Part shown: positions 22,560 through 35,977 of the stretch, in pieces
How the letters are laid out: each line of letters starts with the position of its first letter
How positions within the stretch are numbered: position 1 is the stretch's first letter
Source: Oppiella nova
Taxonomy: Eukaryota > Arthropoda > Arachnida > Sarcoptiformes > Oppiidae
DNA length: 38,216 nt
Direction of reading: 5' to 3'
NCBI GenBank assembly: GCA_905397405.1
Contig: CAJPVJ010000122.1
Coordinates: 1 to 38,216, forward strand
The notes under the pieces: model-generated
What the model was told of the DNA's origin: nothing
The model's database searches: none
What the model saw: only the letters and a program-made list of their open reading frames with translations
Program-made: the position numbers and the translations under genes

Positions 22560-23049
22560 AGACTATTGATGGGCATAGGATGTAGGGGCTGGTAGGTTCC
22601 GGGGGACAGTCCGATAGACAGATATGCCGGTAATAATTTGTATGATAAAATTCATATAAGATTTTTATAATCTTTATTTAACAAAATATAATAAATTCTG
22701 TGATTACTGTATTTTGAATCATGAAAATGTTTACATACATAACTGCCTCATATAAGTACCCCTCCCATCCCATTCCCCATCATTACATGTATTCACCAGA
22801 TTTTTTTGCTATTAGTTCAGACAAATAACACAAGTTTTTTCATACAAATCGTATGCAATATAATAATATAAAAAGCAAATACTGGTCTATCAGTCAATAG
22901 ATAGCTATAGAAATCTTATCAAAATAGTGTATACAATATGTGGTATATATTCTGTAGTATTCAATATAATAGACATGATTTTTTGCTTCAGTATTACCAA
23001 TAAAAAGTGAATAAACAAAAAAAATGAGGACAAATATCGTGTCTATCGT

Positions 23050-23085
<36 letters not shown>

Positions 23086-23109
23086 TGAGAGAGAGAGAGA
23101 GAGAGAGAG
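23050..23109 (+). repeat. Compound (GT)n-(GA)n microsatellite
   Basis: About 34 bp of GT followed, after an AGT break, by about 24 bp of GA. It is the only long GT array in the window. Confidence 0.95.
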
Positions 23110-23830
23110 TACAATAAATTCTCCATATATTCACTAAATAAGTTTATTGAATGAGTTTTGTGCAATACAAATCATTTATAATATTAGCCTTGAAATTGAA
23201 TTTAAGTTGGTTAAGACAATAATTTATGATATTATATATTCTGGTTTTAAATGCATTATTAGAATAATATTTGTATTAATAGTTAAGCATAAATATAATT
23301 CTGTATCCAATGATTATGTTTTACTGCATTTTGTTATGCAAAGACTTAGCTGAATAAACTACACATGCATCAAATAAATGCTCCGAATAAGTTATAAGCA
23401 ATAAATTAAAAAAGTGATACACAAATACAAATACATATAAAAAACATTTTCCCATGATTTACAAACTTAAAACATAACAAGCATATTATGATTGCATAAT
23501 AGAAAGTCTCATAAAAATATCTCAAACATGAATTGTTGATGTATTTATGAGGTCTATATGTTGATGATTATAAATTCATCAATGTATTATAAAATATTTT
23601 AATTATATTTTTGTTGGGATACACTCTCTCACTCACCATTACATGTAATTTAAGATTAGTATTTAATTTGAATATTTTGTGAGCAAATAGTTTCTCTCCC
23701 AAAAAAAACATTATTATACATTTAAACTGATGGGCAGTTTTTACACATAATTTTTTATGTAATTTCGTGACAGAAAACTATTGAATTTATTTTTTGTTTT
23801 ATTTTAAGATATTTTATGATTTGAATTCTT

Positions 23831-23832
<2 letters not shown>

Positions 23833-23867
<35 letters not shown>

Positions 23868-23891
23868 GAGAGAGAGAGAGAGAGAGAGAGA
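23833..23891 (+). repeat. (AG)n microsatellite, interrupted once
   Basis: Two AG arrays separated by AAATAG near 23863-23868. Confidence 0.95.
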
Positions 23892-26299
23892 CGCCATAAA
23901 TGTTAAGATTGATTAGTAGTGAAGCAATAATTTTTGTTTAGATTTATTTTCTACTGAAAAATATTATTTTTTGTTTGTAGTCAACACTTTGAGTTCACAC
24001 AAAATACTTTGAACAAAATTCTTACATTTGGCAAAAATAAATTATTCAATAATTTATTTGAATTTTAAATTAATATAATCCTCTCCTTTCCTCCCTGTCC
24101 TCCCTCTCCCTCTACTGTATATTCACTAATCATTTAAAATTTTTCAGTTGGAAACCAAATATACACGACTCGTGTATTTGTTGATAGATTTTGAGCGTAA
24201 AATATACTTAAGTTTTTAAAATAAATTCAATGAATTGTTAAACAATTGTACATAAATTATTTGAACTTTTTTTGTAAATAAAGTGAATTTTAATTTGTAT
24301 TATAAAAGCAATCGATAGACGAGACTAATAAATGTGTGGTTAAAAAGATATTCAATACAAAGAAAATTAATTTAAATAAAAAATTATAATAATTTCACTA
24401 TAAATCTAATCCACATTCATATTATGTATATTATATCAACCATATAAGGGGATAACCTATTATTTTTTGTCCGGTTTTTATTATTAAAATTTTAAATAAA
24501 TTTATTTCTTATATAATGAAAAATAATATTTCATATTTAAAATATAAATCACAAATACCAAAATCAATTTTCCAATGATAAATAATATATAATCAAAAAA
24601 GATTGAAAGTATTGTATAAATTTTAAATTCAATTGTCATTTGAGAGGAAAGGAGTGGGAATTGGAGACAAAAGAGACATTTCTCAAACACTTATATGATA
24701 TATATTTTTGATATTATATTTCCAAATTCAATACTTAAATATACAATTTTCTCACATACTTTTAGCTACAATATATCTCATATAAAAATATTATTAAGTG
24801 TAAAAATAATACATATTTAAAAATATAAATTGTAAATCACCTAAAACTTTTATATTTTACAGATTAAACTAAACTGCTATCAAGTTAATAAATTTACTTG
24901 TATAGTATTATCATTTAAATTTCATTGATAATACAGGGTTTTTACTGTACCATACAATAAACAGTAGTATTGAATACATTTTTCCATACAATAGAAGTGC
25001 AAAAAATAAGTTATTTTTTTGAAAATAAATCTCTTATTTCTCTCGGCATTCAATTCAATGGCCAATGTTTTCATTACAATCGACACAACAATAACACATC
25101 AAATGAATGGAAACGAAGAGCTTTTTCGAAGAGATTTTTTTCGCATCTATTAATACATAAAACTTATTATTAGCCAAAAGCGAGTGAAACCGTCTTTTTC
25201 TCGGATGAAACTTATATTTCAATGCGTTTTCACAAAAACACATTTTCTCATCGAAATAACCAAATGAAAAGAAAATCCTCTTTTCAATCCTTTTAGTGTT
25301 TTCTTTTGGTTATTATATAATCCATGAGAAAAGTCTCGGAGCTATTGATAAGACGAGAGTATAATTTTATACCGATATTTAAATACAGTATAATTAAATG
25401 GAAACAAAAATTTTCGGTTTTCAATATTTGCCTCTCATTTATGGTATACCTCTATATCTATGGCCGTATTAATAGTGTTATATAATGATCGGCCGATAAA
25501 GTGCTGTACAAATGACTTCTCCATTACTTTATCATTAAATATATATTACTTTTTCACTCTTATATCATACTGTATACGAGAGAGTGAAATGTTATTTCTT
25601 AAAAAAATACTTTTGCAACACTTATAAGAATAGTTAGGAAAAAGTATTTTGCTTTCCTATCCCTCTATATCCCCTTATAAACAGTTTTAGAGTTCAAAAA
25701 CATTTTGCTTTCACTTCTGGTGTACAGTAAAGAGTGTTAAATACGAAACATATCAGCAATGAAAAAAATCTTAAACATTTTGCCAAAAAAATTATTTCCT
25801 AACGTATCATATAAATTGAGAAATTAAATGTTATTAAAAATTAAAAACACATTAAATGTGTGACTGTGACTGGTCTTTGACTCCCGGCCACTAACTCAAT
25901 GGCCAGTGAAAGCCATACAAACACATGACTCGAAAAGACTGTTATCTATTGTCTGTGATTTTCAAACAGATATTTCCAGTTTCCATGTATTGTATACTTC
26001 GCACACAAACATACTGTATCTCTACTGTTCATTAACTCTCTCTTCTCATAAACCATGGGATTGTATACGACATCCCTTTATCCCATAAACTGCTAGCCAT
26101 CCATTCATTCATTCACATAGAAAACTGTTGTAATTTAATGATTTTTTCTTGTTATCCATTATATATCATAAACTTTAAACATTAAATGACTTTTTGTTGT
26201 ATAAAGCAAATTATATTTTTATATATAAGATTTTATATATATTTAAGATTTGAATCTTCAAAACGATTTTGTGATAACAATGAAAGAGTGGATGGAGTC

Positions 26300-26389
26300 G
26301 AGAGAGAGAGAGAGAGAGAGAGAGCAAATACACACAAGTTGTGATATATTTTATTCTCTCTCTCTCTTTTCTCTCTCTCTCTCTCTCTC
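26300..26389 (+). repeat. Facing (GA)n and (TC)n arrays
   Basis: A GA array (26300-26324) is followed about 30 bp later by a TC array (26355-26389, broken by TTTT). The two are complementary and can form a stem of about 25 bp. The spacer has its own small palindrome, CACAA-G-TTGTG (26333-26343). Confidence 0.9.
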
Positions 26390-28425
26390 GCATAGTTACA
26401 CATAAACCGAAAATAAATGTCAGTTTAAATACTGATTACTATTATTATCGAATGGAGTATTTTTATGATTGAAAAATACTTATGACTTATTAATGTATAT
26501 CTTATACACAAAACACAATCATAAATACAAATCTCTTCCCAGTTTTCTCTATCTCTATGTTTGAGAACTAACTAAAACTTATAATTTCTTTATACCTCTG
26601 GTAATCATCTTTTATTACTCCTTCCCTTTCCCTCTCTGGCGGCCAGACATCACATACAACTCCGATGGGACCAGACTTTTGTATTGTATTATATAAACTA
26701 ATTATTTTTGTAAACATAAAAAATTATTAGTGATCAGAGTCTTCACGCCACTTAACAATTAAAATATTTTTAAATATTACTAACATAATGTATTTTACTT
26801 TTAAATATTAATTTACAGTTTCAAGAATTTTTGAGAATATTTTTGTATTAACTCTAACTGTTTATCAAAAAACAAAACAAACACAAAATTCATACAATTG
26901 TTGGCAACGAACCAACATTTTTGTGTGTTTTGTGTGATATCTATTAAAATACATTACATCCGACATTTGATATACACTTAACTCAACAAAAAATACTGTT
27001 ACATATAAGTTATAATGAAACGATAAAAACTTTAAACTAAACTTTATTTTTATCTTATATTGTTTGATAAATTATAAACAAATATCCACATTCATTGAAA
27101 CAGACAGAGATATACTACATTTCCATACCATCCCCCGGGTATCTCATTGTCTTATACATACAGTTCCTGTTATAATAAAATGGTTTTTCTAAATAAATAT
27201 AAACTCTTATTTAGCACTAAATAAATACCAAGTTTATCGCATCAATAGATTTTTATAGCGGTATTAGAATTATTTCACAAAAAAGTTGCAATTTTGCCAA
27301 AAAATAAACTTTTTACTTAACTCTTTAATAACAATATTTTGCTTTTAGTAAGTGGCTATTTATTTAAAAGTAAACTACAATTTATTTTATTTGCTATAAT
27401 ATATTATTATTAATACAAATAAAAAGATTGTTTTAAGAAATCTTTTCCTCAATTCTTAACATTTTTCTCATAGTTATTAATAGAAAATAATTTCAAAAAT
27501 GATATAAAAATATTTTCACTCAAATATGCGATGATTACTATGATTGCATTAAATTCTCGTAATTTTGTGCTGAAAATACATTTTTTAATCAAAAAATATT
27601 ATATAACTTTTAAACTCAAAATACATTTAATAAATATCAATATTTCCTTAGAAACTGAAACACTTTTAAATGAAGTCATTTTCTCAGTGTATATAATAAA
27701 GCTTATGTCTCAAAATATAATTATAATTCACTTTTTCATAATTATGTCGAAAATAATAAACAAGTCTTTTAGGGTTTGCTGTATTTGAAGAATACATATG
27801 ATATGCTTTGCTGTGCATATCAGGCATGCCTTAAATGATAGACCATTTTATATAACACCAGTAGTCGTTGTTTTATAAATAATATTCATTCACTTCAGTG
27901 GACAGCTATCCAGGGATGACCATTAAGAGTATCAGGATATGTCAACCATTTCTATTTTATTTTTATAATAAATTTTTGATTTTTAAAATTTATTAAAGAG
28001 TATTATAATATAGTAATTATTATAGAATTTCAAGTTTAATGAAATGATACTGATCATTTTGCATAATCTAAATGAAAGTCTTATATAACCTATGGTTATA
28101 TCGGACAATTAAAACCATAAACTATATTCTGGCTGACAAGTTGAGTATATATGAAAAATTCATTACGAATTACACATTTCATACATAAGTGAAATAAATC
28201 TAAATAATGAACGCAAAAAAATTCATGAAACCATAGGATATATAGTTGTGGCAAATACTGCATAATTCTGGTTATTAAACATCACTTATTTATGATTACA
28301 ATACGTATGCGTTAAATATGATGGTGAGTCCAGCAATAAAATTGTTTAACAAATTGTAGTCTAATTCATGAATAAAGAGTTTTTTGGCCTCTCTTTCCGT
28401 TAATGGTATGTCTGCACTCACTCTG

Positions 28426-28428
<3 letters not shown>

Positions 28429-28460
<32 letters not shown>
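28429..28460 (+). repeat. (TC)n microsatellite, 16 units
   Basis: Uninterrupted array of 32 bp. Confidence 0.95.
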
Positions 28461-28463
<3 letters not shown>

Positions 28464-28685
28464 TTCTGGCCATAAATAATAATTATTATTCATAAAAACA
28501 TTTTGGCGTTAATATTAAAGCAAAAACGCGTTTCACTTAAAAACTTTATACGACTTATACTTTATATTTTTTATCATCGATTAAAAGTATAGTCGACGGT
28601 GTTATGCATATAATAGTTATGATTAGTTAAAAGTGCTTTTCATTATGATTTTCTTGTTTTCCATACACAACGCACACACACTCAC

Positions 28686-28741
28686 CATAACCAGAGTGCC
28701 GGCACATCCCCTCCCGGGGCGAGCACTGGTCCGGCGTATCC
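28686..28741 (-). other. 56-bp GC-rich island with splice-like borders (speculative microexon)
   Basis: About 38 of 56 bases are G or C, against a background near one quarter. On the minus strand it is bordered by ATATATTAG and the consensus donor GTGAGT (28685-28680). All three frames are open across it, so frame gives no support. It contains the perfect palindrome GTGCCGGCAC (28696-28705) and a CCCGGG core. It may be an exon, a CpG-type regulatory element or neither. Confidence 0.2.
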
Positions 28742-31700
28742 CTAATATATGTTTTATGGCATAAGAGTTCATCTCTCATCTGATGGTCGGCCTAATGGCT
28801 ATCAGTAATGAGTGTAAGAGAAAAGGGTTTGGTTTATAATTTTGTCGGTGAATGCGATTCTTGTGGATCTCTTACCCGTAAAGATATTCATAACAAATGG
28901 CTGTAAGCGCTGTAAGGGAAACCCCTATCCCTTATCCCATGTATGATTATAAACGATAATAATATATCAGATTATGAGATATTGTATGATATATGCAAAG
29001 GATATGAAATGTTTCCAAAAGTCTTTTGAAAGTCAGTTTTTAATTCAGACTTTCCTTAATATTAATATTTATTTATAAAATATGTTATACTTTTTCCTGA
29101 TATAATATATCACATAATAACTTATAACTTGATTATAGACCATTGGAAAAGTATATTGGATTAATCTTAATCACATAAAAATATTGAATGTTCTGGATAT
29201 TGCCCATGATGTATATATGGGATTAACTCCCCTTTTTCTGAAGGTTTATATAACATATAAAATGTAGATCTGTATAGTCTTCCTGTGGTTTGTATTTTAA
29301 ATTCAAAACAAAAAATATTTTGTTTTAACATTATTATTGTTATTACTGTATATCAAACGGAATATTGTGAGTCATATATCCTAATAAAATTGTAATTTAA
29401 ATAATAACACAGACGTTGAATAAATTGAATTTTCGCATTTGCATTGTATATAAAATATAAATCTAATAAAACTGTAAACTTATAATATTTGGTAAATAAA
29501 AGTAGATTATGTTATTTGAATTAAACACATTTGGGATACCACCAATGCTCACAAATAAATTTTATTCATAATTATTAATAATATATTACTTTATTTTAAT
29601 TTTATTTTATTTATTAATTTTAAATATATTGCTTAATAAATTTAACCCGACATTTATTAATGAGGGAGTGTTTTCAATTCAAAATTTAATCTAATTAATG
29701 TATAATATTTAAATTTATGTGAAATCTATTAATTAATAAAAATGCCATTCTTAATTTTAAACATGCCATTTGTTAATTGCCTTATAAGTGAAACTTAAAA
29801 ACAACAAAAAATGTGTTACAATTAAAAAGAGATAACAATCTAATTAACACTTTTACTGAACAAAACTATTCATTAAATCATTTTTGAAAAAAGTATAACA
29901 TTACAAATTTTAAAAACAAATCCAACTCTTAATTAATTTATTATGTCATTAGTGTTACATAATTGAGCTTTATATCTAAATATATGGTATGGTTATAAAT
30001 AAATATATTACACAAATTGGTGAACAAAACTTTTTTCTCTCTGTCTCTCTCATCGCATACAAAACAATACATATTGAGAGACATTGAACTGAACTGAGAG
30101 TACACTATAAGAAATAGATGTTAAAAGAATTATCTATTGTTTTATTGTGAAGTCTCTATAATTAACTCATTTTTGAAGAGACGTCTTACACACAAAAAGA
30201 TTTATAAGTGTTTGTTGTCTGTGTTTAAGTATTTTATATTGTCTTTCACTGGAAAGTGTGAGAAATTTGTAGACCTTTTCTCTCTATTATATTTTTTATT
30301 AGTGAACATCGCATACAATAAAGCCGTTTAATACATACGCCGACCCTTTCGGGAAAGACACACATTTTTGTGTTAATATTATAACTTATATATAATATAT
30401 AAGCTAAATATATATATACTCTCTCTTTGCGAAATACAATTTTGTTATTGTTTTGCGAGCTTTTAATACTAACTTATAATTCAATGACTTTACTCGCCAT
30501 TGCCTATGGTATGGAATTTAATATATCTGTGCTAAAAGTCTACAAATCCTATTATCTGTGCAAATATCGCACATTTTACGAGGGCTTTGCATAATATTAC
30601 TCTCCATTTTAGTTCACCTAAAATAAAATAGCATGCTAAGTTTTCATTTCAATTGAATGCAACTCAGCAGTAATTATCATAGAATTTCCAATTTGTTTAC
30701 AACTGAATGTCAATAAAATAATTATACAACAAATTCAGTGCAGCAAAAAACACTTTACGATTAAATGCCATACAGTTTAGTGAATTGACGGAGAAATGAC
30801 TTTTTGCTTATCAAACAAGTGTTCATAAATAAACCATTAAAACCCAAAGCGATTGACCCTTTCGGCTGTCAATCCAACGAAATACGAAAAACAACACAAA
30901 AATTCCCAAATATTTCTCCAATATATACACACATCCAGTATATTCACACCATGTGTTTCACCATTATATAAACTTATACAGGTTATTGGATAGGGCTTTG
31001 GGAACATGTACTCAGCATTTATTCTCACATTTTGTGTGACAGAGAATTGAGAGTTATTTTTGATTTGATAGCGAAATACAGAATAAACTTTACTTTTAAT
31101 GTAATGTTTTATTAATGAAATGTTGAGCCGTTTCTCTCGCTTATCGGATAACTTTTGAGCCAAAAAACTATACATTCAATTCATTGCCAATTCTCATCAC
31201 TAATACATTTAAGACCCATAAATAGGTACACCGATGAAGCGATTTGGTAATTGATTTTTGCATATTTTACAGTTGAATACCATTTATTGTGATCATCCAT
31301 TAAAATGCCATAAATGCTTTCATACCCAACTATCATGGGAAAGTATTTATTGCAAAACACATTCATATAATACAAATTATATAATTACTATATTTAATGG
31401 CACATTCTTGTGTAATATTTGTATATTTGTGTAAAATCCATATAAAAGGTTTCACTGTATGGGTAAACGAGATGAAAAGGATCTCAATATATATTATTCA
31501 GCAAAAAAGTGTAGAAAACATCGGAAAATAGCAAAAAGAGAAATTTAAACATTTATATAAATTGAATGTTTTCTTTGCATATAATTTAAGCTTTCATTAC
31601 ATAAGAGAGTGAGGAAACACATTATTAATACTTATATTTTTTCAATGAAGTCATACTGTGAGGACATTCACTATTTAAAGCCCATGTCTTTCATTAAAAA

Positions 31701-31904
31701 CATTTGCATTTTGTGTACAAAAATTTTCGCCAGACGTCTACCTCTAATATATTTCACTATGATATGAAAAATCTTTTTTCTATTTGCGAAAACATTTTTT
31801 TGTGAGTTTTTTGTTGATGTGTTCAATAAATTTATTTCTTTTCATTGCTTATGAATAAGAAATTGATTGAAATTGAATGTCAAACACGATATAAGGGTTT
31901 GCGA

Positions 31905-31907
<3 letters not shown>

Positions 31908-31938
<31 letters not shown>
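31908..31938 (+). repeat. (GA)n microsatellite
   Basis: Uninterrupted array of 31 bp. Confidence 0.95.
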
Positions 31939-31941
<3 letters not shown>

Positions 31942-32583
31942 TAAGAACTTATAGATAACCACTCATATCATGTATTAATCAAATTATAATAAATTGATAC
32001 AAAAAAATATGAGCAAATTTTTTGTTACTTTAAAATTAATAATTGCAGCGATTTTTACACAACATTTAATGAAATAAATTTGTTTTTCCGAATTTTTCAC
32101 TGATTATTAATTTTGAAATTAAATTTGAATAATATTTTTCTTGTATATAAACCGCATATCTTGATGATAAATATCATATCTTGATACATGGGCTCTATGT
32201 TTATTAATAAGCGTCGCCTTTTTTATTTTAATTAAATGGCACTTAAAAATAGAAACTCATTTAATAATTTCAATTTTATTTATTATTTATGATTATTTAA
32301 GCATTATTTGAATATATAATTATAATTTAATTTCAAATGCAAACTATCCATCAGTTTAATTGCGGAAGTGTTTGCCCTTAAACACAGAGCTAACAAACAT
32401 TTGTAAAGACATTATATTTTTGATTTTTTCTATAAAATGTTGTTATAATAATAGTAATAATCATCATACATTTTATTTTATTAAACCATTATATTCATTC
32501 ACTCCTTTCTTAGCGAGAAAAGTATATTTTAATGCTACGGTACTTAAAAAACACCCGGCAAAATTAATTACTATTGAATAGAG

Positions 32584-32585
<2 letters not shown>

Positions 32586-32622
<37 letters not shown>
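32586..32622 (+). repeat. (GA)n microsatellite
   Basis: Uninterrupted array of 37 bp. Confidence 0.95.
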
Positions 32623-32624
<2 letters not shown>

Positions 32625-33124
32625 GTGTAAAATAAATGTTTAAAACAAAAGCAATTATAAATACCTTAATATATGCACAAACATTAATATACATTTTATT
32701 AATAGTAACAATTTGATTCAAAATTAAAACACATTTCTTACTATACATTGAAAATCTATGCAAAATTTTAATTTTATTTTTTAAAGCCATAAATACTGAC
32801 TGAGTGAATGAAATGTCAGCTCCGGTATTATGATTGATATACTGGAGTGGCTTAAACTGAAGACTGGACGGACATATAGGATATGTGGGTATTTAACATC
32901 ACGGGAGGCGGACAACCCTTTGCACTCTCTCTCAAACATATTCTCTAATTAATGAAATAAAAACTGATAAATAATACCATTTAATGTATATTTTAAAGTA
33001 ATACTTTTTAAAGGGAAAAGTTATTTTTCATTCAAGAAAGATAACAAAAAAGATTTCTAACCTTTAATTTCATTTCAATGAAAAATTTCAATTTTCAGTT
33101 AAATACTAAAAACTGGTTAAATAT

Positions 33125-33128
<4 letters not shown>

Positions 33129-33165
<37 letters not shown>
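33129..33165 (+). repeat. (AG)n microsatellite
   Basis: Uninterrupted array of 37 bp, only about 500 bp from the array before it. Confidence 0.95.
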
Positions 33166-33170
<5 letters not shown>

Positions 33171-33779
33171 TAAGTTATAATAAATAGTTAATACTGTATA
33201 ATACGATAATATTAATTGTTCATTAAGTATAATACATAATCAGTACTCAAAAAGTTATTATTTTTGTTTGCAAAGGAATTTAAACTCCGAAATCCGAGCA
33301 AATATTTTATTTGGTTTTATAATCGGTGCGAAAATTGTCAAAAATTATTCATTTAATGTTTAATTTATTATTTGGTTTTCTATGCATTAAGAAAATGCAA
33401 TAAAAATTGATGTTTAAATACTTTCATGACTTAAAAATAGAAAATCAATCCATCATTCAATCAATTTTAACATTCATTTGATTGAAAACTATTTGAAAAC
33501 TATAAGGAAACGATAAGTATTTATATTAAATATACTTTAAAATATTTTTACAAAAAAGGTTCATATTATTTAAGTATAAATATATTATTAAAATAGATAA
33601 AATTATTCATGACTATTATTTTTTATTTGAATATTCATTAACATATTTTGTATACAATTTTGGGAGGTTTTTAAAATATAAATCAATAAATTTATGATTT
33701 AAAAATCATTACTTCCTATAATTCATCGGTAATTAGCGCACAGGTAGTTATTGCCTATAGATCTCGCATAACTATATAT

Positions 33780-34035
33780 GGGGAACTACATTTTATTAAT
33801 GAGCATAAAAATCAAAAATAAAATGCTAACCAAATATGTATTCCCCGATATTTATTAGGCTTCAAAACTAATTATAATTTCCTTTAGAAAATAATTAAAA
33901 CACTACAGGGGAACTACATTTTATTAATGAGCATAAAAATCAAAAATAAAATGCTAACCAAATATGTATTCCCCAATATTTATTAGGCTTCAAAACTAAT
34001 TATAATTTCCTTTAGAAAATAATTAAAACACTACA
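33780..34035 (+). repeat. Tandem duplication, 2 x 128 bp
   Basis: Units 33780-33907 and 33908-34035 abut directly and differ at one base (CCCCGATATT versus CCCCAATATT). There is no coding content. The period is one base more than the 127-bp exact repeats elsewhere in the window. Confidence 0.95.
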
Positions 34036-34349
34036 AATTTTATTGTCATATAAATGAACAGTTAGTTTATATTATTATTTCAATACTACCTCTTCATACA
34101 TGAAATTGCCATAAATTTAATGTCACTTCAAACTTTAAAACTTTTCAATGAGTGTGTGGACACAAATATTGTGTTTAAATTTTAAGGGAACAAGTTTATT
34201 ATTGTATAAATCATTAATGAGTTAAATGTGTTTTAAGACTTTTTAATAAATTCATAACTCTATGGCTTTTAGCACAAATACATAAAACAGTTATTTCTCG
34301 TATGAATTATAATATAAATCAATTTATATAATAATAAGGATAAGAATGA

Positions 34350-34376
34350 GGAGAGAGAGAGAGAGAGAGAGAGAGA
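34350..34376 (+). repeat. (GA)n microsatellite
   Basis: Uninterrupted array of 27 bp. Confidence 0.95.
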
Positions 34377-34946
34377 AATACATTATTTAAAATATAAATC
34401 AATTTGACATCAATTTTCTCTCATTTACTATCTATTGAATGAATGGAAAATAATTTATTTCTCAAATAATAAGACAATTATTTCCTTAATTTTGGTCAAA
34501 ACTGATTGAATATTCAATACGCATAAGAATTATTGAAAATTAAAAATAAAATCATTTTTTAAAAATTTTATTTTATACATAATTATTTAATTACAACTTA
34601 AAATTAATTGAAAATTTATGAAATATATTTGTTTTTCAAATTCACAGAAATTGTGTGTTTATTATGCAATTCATTCATATTTATCTATGCATTGAATCAA
34701 TAGGTTATATATTATTGGTTTTTATATGCAATTAATTCTCTTATCATAATTATAAAAATATTATTTAATGTTCATTATAAAAATGAACTGTAACCAATAA
34801 ATTAGATAATTTATTATTAATTTCTCAAATTTTATATTGAAGTCAGACAATTTTTGATGATTTTTATTATATATTATATAATATTTGATATATTTATTTA
34901 TGGAATAATATATTCTGGATGTCATGACACATATAATAAGTTATTC

Positions 34947-34950
<4 letters not shown>

Positions 34951-34986
<36 letters not shown>
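34951..34986 (+). repeat. (TC)n microsatellite
   Basis: Uninterrupted array of 36 bp. Confidence 0.95.
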
Positions 34987-34988
<2 letters not shown>

Positions 34989-35908
34989 CCGCATAAAATG
35001 TGAGTCGAATCGGAAAAATCAAATCTGAAAAACAAAATTTAATTTGATTTTTGGGGCGATATTTATGCCACAAATATGTCATTAAATATTTTATTTCATT
35101 TAATAAAAAAGAGCTATGAATTTTGTTATGATATTAAAATTTGTTTGTCAAAAAATACATTGCATATCAAAACGAATAAAAAAATTATTAAACAACAAAA
35201 TATGAAAAAGTGGAATAAACTGTCAATAAATTTAGCTACCACCAAAATCAATGATATATTTGCAAATGCATTGCATGTGTTGTCAAATTTGGTCAAAATT
35301 AACACTCAATAATAAATACAAATAATTTGAGTTTATATTTAAGTAGAAACTTATTTTGAATTAGCTTTTGATAAGGATGTGACAAAATAGCATCAATAAT
35401 AACAGGGCTATTTATTATAAATATGTAATTTTCATATTTATTAAAATAAATATACTAATCATGTAATAAATCCTTATATAAAAAGTAGTAATTTTGCGCA
35501 AATAACTGACTATTGTTTCAAAATATAAATTTCAACTTAAATAACATAGATAAATTATAATGAAAAATTAATATAATTTATATATATATTTGATATATTG
35601 ACTACTTATCGCCCATAAAAGATCAAAACTCATACAAAAATCTCATTATAAAAAAGGTGTCAAACTATTTATCAAAATGGATAAAATATAGTTGAAATTA
35701 CATTTCTCCAATAATTATATTTCTACTCAATATTTTCAGTTAAGAAATAATACAAACGAAAAACAAATTTTCGCCAAAAAATGTTTTGTTATTCAAAAAA
35801 TATAATTAAACTTAGCCTTCATTTCCAATACATATTACATTATATCCGATCACTCCATATATCGATTTGATATATAAAATAATTTTGCCCATAATTTATA
35901 TCACATTG

Positions 35909-35977
35909 CTCTCTCTCTCTCTCTCCCTCTCTCTCTCTCCCTCCCTCTCTCTCTCTCTCTCTCCCTCTCTCTCCTCC
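35909..35977 (+). repeat. Long imperfect (CT)n / CCCT tract
   Basis: Nearly 70 bp of pure pyrimidine on the plus strand, CT units broken by several CCCT steps. It is the longest uninterrupted pyrimidine tract in the window. Confidence 0.93.

Larger units (their letters stand above)
22560..28679. other. AT-rich non-coding DNA with several arrays
   Basis: No supportable gene. GC-richer patches occur at about 22560-22640, 22740-22800, 25860-25920 and 26620-26670. The first has a donor-like GTAATA after a short open plus-strand frame, which is not enough to call an exon. A pyrimidine-rich run lies at about 24079-24116. Confidence 0.45.
28742..33779. other. AT-rich non-coding DNA with three GA arrays
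   Basis: No supportable gene. The 112-residue minus-strand frame at 30837-31175 is the longest frame in this part but shows no domain. At this base composition about one frame of that length is expected by chance in a window this size (rough estimate). Confidence 0.5.

Noticed and set aside
30837-31175. 112-residue minus-strand frame as a gene
   Set aside because: No recognisable domain and no splice context. A frame of this length is plausible by chance at this base composition over 38 kb.
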